A stretch of 64,000 nt of DNA from Sclerurus mexicanus (taxonomy: Eukaryota > Chordata > Aves > Passeriformes > Furnariidae). The notes beneath the pieces are model-generated. The model was not told the DNA's origin. It saw nothing but the letters and a program-made list of their open reading frames with translations, and did not search any database. The stretch lies in NCBI GenBank assembly GCA_013396755.1, contig VWZF01003842.1, forward strand, positions 3,139,442 through 3,203,441, written 5' to 3'. Shown in pieces: positions 28,001 through 39,900 of this stretch. The translations under genes were made by a program, and so were the position numbers. Position 1 is the first letter of the stretch. Each line of letters starts with the position of its first letter.

Positions 28001-31000
28001 ATAAAATCTCTCTAGATTCTACAATAAGCTTCCAGCATAGAGAAGCTTTGTTCTCCCCCTCAAACATAAAATATAGCCTCATTCATACCGGAAATGAGAA
28101 TTATAGAATGGATGAGAAATGTGTTATTATAAATACAATTACTTAAGAGTGAACACCAAGAAAATTTAACAGATTCTCACAAGCAGTGTCATTACTTACC
28201 ATAATGTCATTGTCAGCATACCATAATGCTAAATTCTTCCTTATTTGCTACACTGGTAGGAGCTGAATTTCCATATGCACGCCTCTATTGCTTTTATTCC
28301 ATCACTTGTACTTCACACATGATAAATGAGTAACAGAACTTGTTTCTAGACATGATTATGCCAGCTACATCCATGCAAGTCAATAGAGACTCATTTGCCT
28401 GCTCATCATGTATTCAGTCAAAGACATTCTGCATTTCTCTCAAGGTGTGACTGCAATAAGTGTTCTTCTCAAATCTATTATTACATCACTCAGCCTTTTA
28501 TATATATTTTAAAAAGTAATATTTGTGTATGTACACATGGCTCCAAAACCAGCCATATCAGTGTTTGCTCACCTGCTGTAGCACTAGTGTAAACAGACAC
28601 TGTTGAAAAATATCCTATTGTCCATGATGCTCTTGACAATACTCTCCTGTGTTAGTTAGAAATGAATAAAAGAGCTAGCCACATCTCTCAGCTTTCCACC
28701 TATGCCATCATCACAGGCTGGTTAGTACAAGTAATGAACTGTATAAAGTCATTCTTAAAAGTACTGTGTAAGACAAAACTATCTTTCAAGGCAAAATTTT
28801 ATTATTTTAAATACTGCAGACTATTTTGAATCAGCTGTGTCATACACTGAAGGATGTTCTGAAAGGATGCATGCATCACACAGTTTTTCTGGGTTGCCCA
28901 TCAATCTCTGTATAAAATTTGTATCCTCAAATTGTGAAAAAAAATAGTTTATAAGAGGTATTGCTGTATATTACAATTTTCTGGGACTAGGGGGGGCAGC
29001 TGACATATGAATGTTATGGCATGCAATAAGCACTCCCTACCTCACACACATATGCTGTTGACATGTATTATCATAAAGACTAGTTTACCATAATCCTGTC
29101 CCTATCTGTGCCTGAATGATACAACTCTCACACAGATCGCTTTCTAAATGGTATTAAACTGAAAAAATACACTGCAGTGCTTTTGAAGATATATCATTAG
29201 ATGTTACTTCACTAAAACTCAAAGGAAACATAGTGGAAATTTCTTTCACTGGTATCTCGGAGAGGAACCAGATACCTCCAAGCTTTGTTTTCCATCTTGG
29301 CTAAATCCTCTGACGATCCACTGTCTCTACAAGAATCATTGCCAAAGCTCACTGACCTTATTAAAATGTGTCAGGGATAAGTTAACTCCTCCTGTTGGTC
29401 TAACAAAGTCTTATACAAATCCCTGCTCCCACCTAAAATGGAGAACAACCCAAGACTATTGTCCTATCAACTAATTGCATTCCTGTTCATTAGAGTATTA
29501 TCCAAGTAATGCAGTCAAAATTAGCTCTTATATACCAGTATCAAAGATGAAGGAGAATATTCTCTTCACATTATGAGGCCTTCTGAGACACAGAACTTAT
29601 TTTACAGTTATATTAACAAAATTATTTGATTGACCACAGTTTTAGTAACAAAATTATTTGATTGACCACGGACTGCAATACAGACTGTGTCCATTTTTAT
29701 TGCTTACTAAAACTTTAAAGGTTTTTTTCCCCCATCAAGCTGCAAAGCTACAAAGTGAAGTGAGTTAGTTTAACCTGTTACTACAGCAGAACACAGTGTT
29801 TTATTGTTATTTCACACTGACATTTCCCAGTGTTTTCTTTTTACCAGGACAGCAGCTAAGTTACCTTTGGCATACTTGCATTGTTTGGTTTGCAGTATTC
29901 AAGCAGAGAAAGAAGGCAAAAGATGGAAAACACTTTCTACAAATCAACAGATTTTTCAGTTTGCTTCAGCCACATTTGCGTACCTTTTCTGTATTCAGAT
30001 GTCTTTTAAAAGTAATTTAATTTTGCTGTCAATAAATAAATCTAGAAGTTTCTGCTCAAGTTCCACCAACTACAATTTCATCTACATTACATTCTTAGTC
30101 TCTAGATTTGACACATAGATTAAAATATAATATAATTTAAGAGTACAGAACACCTTTACTGATAACATCAACTCTAATAAGGTTATGATTCACTATGATT
30201 TCCTGCTACAGTTCATATTCTTTTAAAAATTTCTGCTTCTGGTTAGAACTTCTATTTCAACTCTGATTCAGCACTCAATATCAGTAGTTTCTCTCCTCTA
30301 TCAGCACCAATTTTTCATAATTAGAATAATTAGAATCAGGGGATAAGGTTTATTATAATTACAGATCAAACTTCCATTTTATCTGTTGAAAGGCACTGTA
30401 AACAAAGCTTAACCAAAGCATCACAGTTTCATATTTCTAGGTTAATCCATTGGCAAAATCAGAAAATTTCCCACAAAGTATTACCACACGTCATTACTGA
30501 ATGGCTTGCCAGTATGAACAGGACAAAAAGAATTGAGGGGAAAACAGAAAATATGAAAACACTCCAAAGGAGTTAAGAGAAACATCAAACCAGAAAGCAA
30601 TTGTTTATGAAAAAAAAGAAAAAAAAGAGAAACACCAGTAGACACATTTAGATTCAAGGTCCCATTTTAACCTCAAAATACAAAATATACACAGAGAGAC
30701 ATTAACTGTATAGCAAGGCCATTGCTTACTTATGTTTAACTAATTTTTTTATTTTATTTTGGACAAGATACATAATAATTCTGGGGAAAAAATTTAAAGG
30801 AAGATTATGAGGATATTTTAAATGGTTCTCAATGTCAAAACTTTAGACTAGATGATATCTGTGACAAGGCATTCAACTATGAACCCAAGAGAAACATTTG
30901 TACAATGGAAAACAAATCTTTTCTCATTCACTTCAAAAGAGACTGTGGATATACACACAACTTTTCCTGTCAGCTAGGATCCAGCTGAGTAGGTGGATAT

Positions 31001-31429
31001 TAACTTTTTTCAAGACAGAGTTATTTTACAGCAGCTTTTGTTCATTTAAAAAAATGCAAGGGCGACCAGCAGTGGAAGGTAGATAGGTACACCTTCACCC
31101 AAAGTTTGGGGCACAGTGGCCAGTGGCAAGGACACAGCAATCTCACCAGCTCAAGCTGATTATCATTGGGCTTTAAAACAATGTAGAATCCACCACAGAT
31201 TGGGATCCTTGGTCTCTGTCTCAAAGTGACATTGTCAGGTACATACAGTTCCAGACAGTGAAAAGAGAGGACTGTTAGAAAATACTGATTTCTGTTTAAT
31301 AAATAAATAAATACAAAAATAAAAATTAGGATGCTGTACTGGCAAAGCTGCCGAATCATTCTGAAACAAAAATAAATTTCTCTAGCTTGGGTAACCTAGG
31401 TCTTAGAATGTCATGGGAAAGCGTAATTT
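28001..31429. other. Intronic sequence without a recognisable gene
   Basis: AT-rich and non-coding. The only structure I can point to is the 32-bp tandem duplication at 29606-29669. Confidence 0.6.
29606..29669 (+). repeat. 32-bp tandem duplication, two copies
   Basis: Two adjacent 32-nt units (29606-29637 and 29638-29669) differ at two positions near their 5' ends; the last 23 nt are identical. This is a recent local duplication in unique AT-rich sequence. Confidence 0.9.
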
Positions 31430-32034
31430 TGTTTTGCTGTTTGTCTGGGATAGAGTTAATTTTCTTCCTAGTAGCTGGTGCAGTGCTGTGGTTTGGATTT
31501 AGCGTGAGAATAATGTTGAAAACACACTGATGCCTTTGCTGCTATGGAGCAGGGATTACCCTAAGTGAAGGACTTTCCAGTTTCCCATGCTCTGCCAGGG
31601 AGTAGGTGCACAAGAAGCTGGGAGGGAGCTTGGCCAGGTTAGTTGACCTGAACAGGCCAAAGGGATATTCCATACCATGGAACATCATGTTCGGTATACA
31701 AACTAGAGCAGTTGGCCAGGAGGGGATGATCACTGCTCAGGAATGGGCTGGGCATCGGTCAGTGGGTGGTGAGCAATTGCATTGTACATGACTTGTCTGT
31801 CTTGGGTTTTATTCCTCCCTCTCTCTTCCCTTCCTTACTATTATTATTATTATTATTACTATTATCATCAGTATTACTAGTATATTTTACTTTAGTTCAG
31901 TTACTAAACTGTTCTTATTTCAACCTACAAGTTTTACTTTTTTTTTTCTCCAACTGTCCTCCCCACTGGGGAGGCAGGGCAATGAGTGAGCAGCTGTGTG
32001 GCACTTAGTTGCTAGCTGGGGTTAAACTGTGACT
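31430..32034 (+). mobile_element. Solo LTR of an avian endogenous retrovirus, copy 1
   Basis: The segment runs from near 'gtctgggatagagttaatt' to 'agctggggttaaactgtgac' and matches the LTR type I know from neoavian genomes. It has the expected order of blocks: 'gcacaagaagctgggagg' near 31609, 'aaagggatattccat' near 31659, a TATA-like 'ggtatacaaa' near 31693, an ATT-triplet stretch near 31838, 'acaagttttacttt' near 31927, and 'gagtgagcagctgtgtgg' near 31984. No gag, pol or env sequence adjoins it, so it is a solo LTR. No clear target-site duplication was seen. I think it belongs to the ERVL-like TguLTR5 group, but that name is unverified. Confidence 0.88.
31838..31866 (+). repeat. ATT/ATC trinucleotide stretch inside LTR copy 1
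   Basis: A run of ATT triplets drifting into ATC and ACT. Such triplets are a normal internal feature of this LTR type as I remember it, so it is not an independent microsatellite birth. Confidence 0.8.
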
Positions 32035-35000
32035 CTGTTTTAATACAAAGCTCCAAGAGAGGCCATTATGGCAATCTAATCTGATTTTATATATAACAAA
32101 GTACAAAAGAACTTCCTCTAATTAATTCTGCAGCAAGCTTAGGACTTCTAGTTGTGCTAGAAAGGGGAAAAAACAAACTTCCTGCATCTACTCTGTCTTC
32201 AACAACCCTTCTCTCCTCCAAATAATTTTATCTTTTGACATATATCACCACTGATATGACTCCATTCACTGCACAATAGGAAGGAACTCAAAAATACCCA
32301 AGAGTTCCCCTTCTGGAGAAGGTGAGCAATATACTTCTCTTTATTGCTTTCAGATCCAAATCAAAACATTGGTTCACAGGTTTCCACACTGGAGTCAAGA
32401 GTGTTTCAACTGATTTCACTAAACAGAGTACATTTTGTACCTTTTTTCTCCTCCAGTCTAGGTAAACAGAATGGTATCAAGGGCACCTTGCCAATGTATG
32501 TTTCCTAACATGAACAGAGATAAAGACCTCTCCAGTTACCTAGATCAGTTAAGTCACGTGCAGCTGTGAATGTACATTTAGGGAAGAAATTGTTCAGGAG
32601 TATTTAGGTCACAAATCCTTTCCATCAGTGGCATCTGGTATTAGAATTGTGGGCATCTGCCATTTAATGTTTGTTCTAAAAGTAGAAACAGCTTATCCTT
32701 AATAAGTCTTTAGTGTACTGCATATGACTTGGCTAAGAGATTAAATCTCAGGGTTGTTTATAGAATCTGGTTTGGATTTTTTTTTTTAATTCGATGCTCC
32801 ATGGCATATCTATTTGAATTTAGAAAATTTATTTCTATCTTACCAACTAATAAAAGATTTCATCATTGACTTAGAACAGTGATGGTACCTCCAAGGCAAA
32901 GGTATCATGATGATAGGAGAGATTCCAATAGCAAAAATTTCATCACATATAAAGTTTGGACTTAAAAAGTGTCTGTTATGGGGTGTTACGTTAGGCAGGG
33001 TCCCATTACTGGATAAGGGGAAAACACAGGTGGTATTGCAAGTGAAGAGTTTTAGCATCGTATCCACACAGCCTTCCTAAGAGAGCATAGATTAAGAAGT
33101 GAGCCACACACCTTAGGTCTGACTTCCACAGACGGCTCCCAACACAAATGGTGCAAGCTAAACAGTCAGAAGCACTGTGAGAGCACAGCAGCCTCATAGC
33201 AGCACAAAATTGGGAATATAGCAGAAAATTGCTCAGCCCATGAAAGATTTTCCCAATTATCTTTTCACCAACATAAAATGCCAGGGGAATAAGACAACCA
33301 AACTTTCCCAGCATTTTAGTGCAAAGTAGAGAATGTATCAAAAGATAAACAACTACCCAGAATCTGCATAGAGTGCTGCAACACTCTTTAAAGGGTATTC
33401 CATTGGATGGGTACCAGGAACACATCTGTCAGCTGGAGCAGACATAAGTGGGCTCCACATGACAAAGATAATCATGAGACATTCTGTGAGACAATATTAC
33501 CTAATCCAATAGACAATAAATTAATGTTTGCCTTCCTTAAGAGACGATAGATTAAGAGTTTCAGACAGTTATCTACAGAATAGGTTCATTTTATAAGAAA
33601 ATAACTGGTCACAGCTTTTTCTATCATCTTAGCGTATTTTGGATACAATGTATACTTGGAGGAAGAGAATGGGAGGTCTGTTACTTCAATATGCTTGACA
33701 ACAGGTTCATTTTTTAGAAAAGAGGAAGCTCTATGCAAGCAGTCTTTTGTTATGACAGTGGACAAAAAATTATTGTCGAGCTCTGAAATACTTTTTCTTG
33801 TGTTAACCAGGAACTGGTGAGGAGTTAGTAAAAGAATTATTAATCTTAATAATTCTTAATGATTAATCTGTTATTAATCTTCCACTAGTTTATGCAGAGG
33901 TAACCCTGCTGTCTGAAAACAGACTGGTTGGAGCTCCTCATTTCACTAAGCAGACAAAACCATTACACATTTCTTAGAACACTAAATTTGCCAGGTACAG
34001 ATGCTTAACCAGTCACTTCATCCACTCTCATGAATAACCAGAAAAAGGAAGCAGTTAAACACAACCTGTTTGAGACGACATTAAACAGGGAAAGAAAGAG
34101 TAATCAAATTTGTACTAATAGCAGTCCATATTTCCAACTAACATGATAATTCACAGATATGTGGAGAACACACATACACACAAACACTTCAACAATAACT
34201 AAAATTACCCTCTTTGTGGCTGTAGCCACTTTCACCTTTCAAAAAGGCATTGTTTCCCGGTTCTGCATATGCATACAGGAAGAGCATATAGTCCAGATGA
34301 AAAACTATTTCCGAGAGTTTTAGAGTACATTATTTTTTACGTAACAGTTGATTTAGGATCACCCCACTCACATACCTAGAAACTCAGACAGAGCTTACCC
34401 ATTTGGAATATGGTATGATGGAGCAAGATAAAAAAAAAAGCAGGGAAATGAAACACAGGGAAGAGGGATAAGGAAACCAACAAAAATAATATTATACCTT
34501 GGATGTTAAGACACAACAACATACCCATGGTCTTACAGGCCTTACATTTCCCAGGAAGGTGATGGAAGACAAAAATTTAGTTACTTACCAGTAGCTTCTC
34601 CTAACAAAACTTTTACAGTAGCATCACAATAATTAGAGTTGTAAGTTATCTCTGGGCTTGCACACTAAATCATCTAATTTAAAAGCATTTTATCCTTCTC
34701 TTGTCTCCTGGTGCAATGCAGGCAGGTTTGCTGAAGAATTATTTCCAAGTTTACAAAACAATACCATCAGTCCTCCAGCAATATACCCCCTACCTCACAG
34801 CTGCACAACCCTAAAAAGTACATGGGAATTACTACATAGTAAATCAAAGGCTAAGGTAGCTTCCACGTAAGCCCTCTGCAGTTTGAATGTACAGGTAAAG
34901 CACCTTCTAATTTCAGAAGGGCCTGAGTTATGATCTCTTTTTGACATGCCACAAAACAAGCTACATACTAAAATCCCACAAACCTAGAAACACCAGCCAT

Positions 35001-35214
35001 TCTCCCATATCCCAAAGAGAATTCTCAGAATCATTTTCTGCTTTAAAAACAAACAAACAAGAACAAACAAAACCCAACAAAACACAAAAAATACCCAGAG
35101 ATATTTTCAGAAACAGAAAACAAAATGTATTCATCATCCTTCTAAATATAAAGCTCATCTCTTCAAATGCATCTTCATCCACAGCTAGATTTCAATCATG
35201 TTCCTTGCGGAATT
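32035..35214. other. Sequence between the two LTRs, no retroviral genes seen
   Basis: About 3.2 kb of AT-rich sequence. I found no primer-binding site, no protease or reverse-transcriptase motifs, and no envelope-like frame in either orientation. A 139-codon minus-strand frame (33006-33425) is of a length expected by chance in DNA of this composition. It also contains a perfect hairpin at 33832-33857 and a dispersed repeat of about 30 bp (33071 and 33530). It is treated as unique intron rather than proviral interior. Confidence 0.6.
33832..33857. repeat. Perfect 11-bp inverted repeat with 4-nt loop
   Basis: The arms AAGAATTATTA and TAATAATTCTT are exact reverse complements around ATCT. Nearby TTATTAATCTT occurs twice (33837 and 33871), so the patch looks locally duplicated as well. 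Confidence 0.85.
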
Positions 35215-35801
35215 TGTGCTGGTTTTGGCTGAGATACTTAATTTTTTTCAAAGTAGCTAGGATGGAGCTAAGTTCTGGATTTGTGATGAAAACAGTGCTG
35301 ATAACACTTGGAGGTTTTAGTTATTGCCAAGCAGCACTTGCACAGTGTCAAGGCCTTTACTTCTTCTCACCCCATCCCACCAGCAAGTGGGCTGGGACTG
35401 CACAAGAAGCTGGGAGGGGACACAGCCAGGACAGCTGGGATATACCCAAGGGATATTCCAGACCATAGAGCATCATGCTCAGCATATAGAGCTGTGGAAA
35501 AAGGAAGGAGGGATGTTCAGAGTGATGGCATTTGTATTCCCAAGCCACCATTAAGCATGATGAAGCCCTGCTTTCCTGGGGATAGCTGAACACCTGGATG
35601 CCCATGGGAAGCGGTGAATGAATTACTTGTTTTTGCTTTGCTTGTGCACATAGCTTTTGCTTTGCCTGTTAACCTGTCTTTATCTCAACCCACAGGTTTT
35701 CTCACTTTTACCTTTTTGATTCTCTCCCTCATCCCACCAGGGAGAGGAGTGAGTGAGCAGCTGTGTGGGGCTCAGTTGCCAGCTTGGAATAAAGAACAAC
35801 A
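35215..35801 (+). mobile_element. Solo LTR of an avian endogenous retrovirus, copy 2 (different subfamily)
   Basis: It starts TGTGCTGGTTTTGGCTGAGA and ends near 'ataaagaacaaca'. It shares blocks with the LTR at 31430 ('gcacaagaagctgggagggg', 'aagggatattcca', 'gagtgagcagctgtgtgg') but has a different middle, including 'gatgaagccctgctttcctgg' near 35560 and 'gtctttatctcaaccca' near 35678. A TATA-like 'gcatatagag' lies near 35481. The 175-codon frame running into it from 34941 mixes unique DNA and LTR and is a chance frame. No target-site duplication was clear. Confidence 0.9.
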
Positions 35802-36913
35802 GTCCTTTTATATAAATCGATGATAAAACTATCACCTGGATAATCTTCCTGCTGTGTGTTTAAATGACTTGAAAAGTACTATGTGTCCTTGGAATAAATT
35901 GACTCAAGTACAAGAGTACAAAATGCAAGATAAGAAGAGAAATCAATAGAGTAATGTGCAGGTAAGTAGACAAACCAATATATACTTATCAGCAGTAAAG
36001 CAGGTAGTTAAATATAAATACAACACAGCCTAAGATCAGAACACTGATAAATTAGAATTATATCAACCACTAATCTAATGTCAGTGAGTACACCTGCTAG
36101 AAAGTCACTAAAGAACAAATGCTGCTATATGCAAAGCAGCATTAATGAAACTCATTATCAACAAAATTGAGTTTATATCCAATAAACAAAGCACAATTTA
36201 ATTAAAATTCCTCTAAAAAGTCAATTTGAAAATATTCGTTCAGCACAAAATGCGTATCTAGTTTACAAAACATTGAAAATTAATAGCTGGAAAAAACAGG
36301 AAGGGATTTTATTACAGTTAGGCACTTGAATGATGGGCCCTCCACAGGGAAACAAATGACCAAAACAACAACAAAAAAAACCGGCTCTGGTGTACACAAT
36401 TTCACCACCTCCTTGAGTACTTGAAATTATTTCAGAAACAAACTAAGAATCTCCAAATCAATACCTTCAGCTGTTGCACCCACCACCTTAAGGCCTGCAT
36501 TCTTCAATTAGAAAACCTTGCCGTGTGTTTTGCTTCCAAGCCAAACACTCCGCAGTGCAAGAGGAGGTATAGAACCAGATCAATCTGAAAGTCAACTCAG
36601 CAGCATGGTAAATTATATCTGTTAGCTGTTGTGTCAAAGACAAATTACACAGTTTGCATTCATTGAACTACAGGAAGGTTCTAAAAATACACGGCCCTGC
36701 AGTCCTACTAATGAAGGGATCTGCTTTACTATTTTGGCAACATAAATGCTCAGAAACAGTCTGTCTCCTGCTAAGGCCTAGAGAACCAGTCTTGATACAA
36801 CAACAACAGAAATGAAAAACCCAATCAAACAACAAAAAACAACCAACTTAAAAAAACCACACTGGGAAAAACCACACTGCACCCCACTAAAAGAAACCCA
36901 CCTCCAAATGACT
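35802..36913. other. Intronic sequence without a recognisable gene
   Basis: AT-rich sequence with CAA- and AAC-rich low complexity around 36365-36385 and 36800-36870. In the latter, AAAAACCACACTG-like text occurs twice. Nothing else was recognised. Confidence 0.55.
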
Positions 36914-36985
36914 TCATGGAATACAAGAATAGTTTAGTTGGAAGAGACATTTAAAGGTCACCTAACTTACTCTGACCTATCCAGT
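36914..36985 (-). mobile_element. Short, old CR1 3'-end fragment (antisense)
   Basis: The plus-strand text around 'agtttagttggaagagaca' followed by 'aaaggtcacct' matches the antisense of the conserved CR1 3' UTR. It is preceded by decayed copies of the terminal repeat ('tcatggaatacaagaat'). Similarity stops after about 70 nt, so it is a remnant only. Confidence 0.6.
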
Positions 36986-39900
36986 GTTATTCATATCTGT
37001 CAAATTTCAAATAGTCATGGGCATGCAGTCAGAAAAATGTTTGACTATTTTCTACTAACTGCAGTTCAGAGTACTCCCTAAAAGTATAGTGGCAAAACAT
37101 TTCCTAGCAGTTTTAAGATTTGACCACTCTTATCAGGATCTTGTGGTTTGAACTGCCATCATCAAATATTGAGGTTTTTATTTTATTTTGCAACTGGGAT
37201 ACGCTTAAATAGTAGATCTCTTTCAAAAGCATACACTGGCCTGTGTATTAACAGTGATCAGTCACTAACAGAATTACAGGAATGCTTGTCCTGAGGTACT
37301 ACTATTTACAGGTAGTATTTGCAACATTTCAAAGTTCACGACGATCAAGAATCGAAATGGTGACAGCAAATGGTTATACAGAGACACATGAGAAAGAACA
37401 CAAGTTTGAAACTTAAGAGCCTCCTAAATAGAACATCAATCAAGATCTTTACAGCAAATGAAAATAACGACATAATATATTTGATCACTCAAATCTGCAT
37501 AACAAAAGCCAAAGTTCTTTTGGTAATTTATTTCCCTAAGCATGTTCTTCATCAGCATGATAATTCCATGTAATAAAGTAAGATGATAATGTTGCCAAAT
37601 AATTTTTTTCATACTGCTTGACATGTTGCAGCCTAGGCATGAAAAATCATCAATTCATCCATCGGATTAGTGCTTTCAAAATTCACATCATTTTTTGAGT
37701 ACACCCTCACTGATAAGAGCATGTATTTCAAAGCAAAATCATGAATGTACAACAGAGTTTTCAATCACCTACATGGCTCCTCTAAAATAAAAACGTTTTA
37801 AAAATGTACTTAAGTAATAGAGACAATTTTAAAACAGTGTGAGACTGTTATTCCATTTTAAAACTGGAATTCAAAGTATTTCAAAAGTGAAAGAAAATAA
37901 ACTCACCTTCTTTGAAGGAATATGGTAAAAGTTAGTCATGAAATAATGTAACAATCATTCTTCTCATTTTTGTGCATATGAAAAATGCCTCATTCAAAGA
38001 GACTCCCAAAAGGAAAATAATCAGAAACTGCAAATTCTATTTGAGGAAGAGTGAACAGAAATATATCTGGGACATTACCACACCACAGTTAAGCTCTAAG
38101 ATCCAACAGTACTCTGCAGAAAAAAAATCAATTTGTCAGGCTGTGAGATAAAAAACGTTTTCTATTGCCATCTTAGTGAAGCACTGACAATCAAAGACTG
38201 TGTTCATCTGAACTACAAAGTCTAGTGAGCACTTCAAGATAGAAAAAAATATGGACAGCTAAAACTGAAAAAGGCCCTTGTAGAGAATATTATTAAAATA
38301 AGCTGAGGGAGCTTTTCTTGCTTAGAATTTCCATTTGTATTGCTTAAAAGTAACAAACAGAAGTCATTGGTTGCAGTGGTTAAGAAGATATATGGTTCCA
38401 ATAGAGCTTCTGTACGTATCTCTTAAAATTGCATGATTAATGTAAAAAAAAAAAAACAAACAAAAAACCCACATATTTTTGCATCCTCACGGAATTGGAA
38501 TTCTTAGCCTTTCTTAAAAATAGTCAAGGATGACAGACTGCACTTGGAAACAAGTTACATGCAAATAAGCTGCCTTTCATTTATATCACAATTCTAGAGC
38601 ATCAATGCTGTCAGCTGAGATGCTTCAATTATTCTGGGCAACAACAACTCTGATTTTCAGAGTCTCTGATTAATACTGTAAATATCATTAATCCAAGAGG
38701 ATGTTCAAATTATGTCCAAAATCATTCTGCTTCTGCTTTTTATTTAATAAGGTCTTTCTCCTGCATTCATTTAAGATGATTGCAAAGTTCAAACTGCTGC
38801 AAAGTCAGGCATCAGTTACAGGACTCCAGTGGAAGACAGAGGTAATAATCACTTGTTTGCTAAATGTCATGGTTTTCAATAGGGCCTCTTAGATTACACT
38901 CACCAATAGTCCCAGTCTGCACAAGTGACTATTTTTGGATAACAGCCATGGATTTGACCTGTTATATTTACCTCTGTTTTACTTCTAGGTTCTGTTCCAC
39001 AGATTGTAGACTATGTAAAATTTAGAAGACAAATTGTGTGGCGCTCTCATTAATTTCAAAAAGGCAAAAGTCAGAAGCTTTAAAGTCCATTACATTTACA
39101 ACCAGGCTAATTTTTCTTCTTCTGTGAAAACTGCTGTAAGGGAATTTTGACAACATACCAGCGAAATTAGCAGCTAGCAATTACCAAAACGTTGTGTCCA
39201 CGTGTATCAGTAAATACACAGATTTTCTATTAGATCGTTGTTTTCATTGCACAGGGAAAAATGTGACCCTAATGTGACAAGGGGAAGACAAGGATGTGCT
39301 TATAAATTATTACTTATGTTAAAGAAGCTTGAATGTTTTTAAAGAATTTTAGGGGTCTTTTTACAGAAACCCCCAGAAATTCAAGCAGCAGGTGATAGCA
39401 GATATTTTTGCTGGTACTGGTACAGGTTAATACCTGGGCTTCAGGGCTACAAATACAAATAACATTGTCAAATTTCTGGTAAAGGAATGCAAACTTGGAA
39501 GCTGGGTCTAGTAACGCTATGCTAAACCAATACCAAAAGCCATATATGGTAAAACTCAGATATAAAATGGAACTTGGGAAGAACTGAAGAAAGCAAGCAA
39601 GATGACCACATTAGCAAGCACAAAACAAGAAATACAAGCAGATCCAAGAACAATGAGGATGAAATATTTGCTATCAACACCATATTCCTTCTATCAGGAT
39701 GCAGATGCAATCCTTCACCGTCCTTCTAGAAGATAAAATTATTGACCCTAGGACCCTAAAGAGCCTAACAACAATAAAAAAAATAGATACTAAACAGCTT
39801 GAGTATCTGAGTTTTAGATATAATAATATTTTAAATTACCAATAATTGTATAATTATGGATATAGATTTGAGTGTCTCTCTGTGTGGACTATTCTAACTG

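Noticed and set aside
33006..33425. 139-codon minus-strand frame between the LTRs
   Set aside because: With this base composition about one frame of such length per 64 kb is expected by chance; cysteine- and leucine-rich but no recognisable family.
35041..35100. Repeated AACAAAC motifs, also at 23155, 36790 and 41130
   Set aside because: Low-complexity A/C-rich sequence; irregular unit and spacing, not a CRISPR-like or satellite array.
34941..35468. 175-codon plus-strand frame ending in an LTR
   Set aside because: It crosses from unique low-complexity DNA into the LTR, so it cannot be one ancestral gene.
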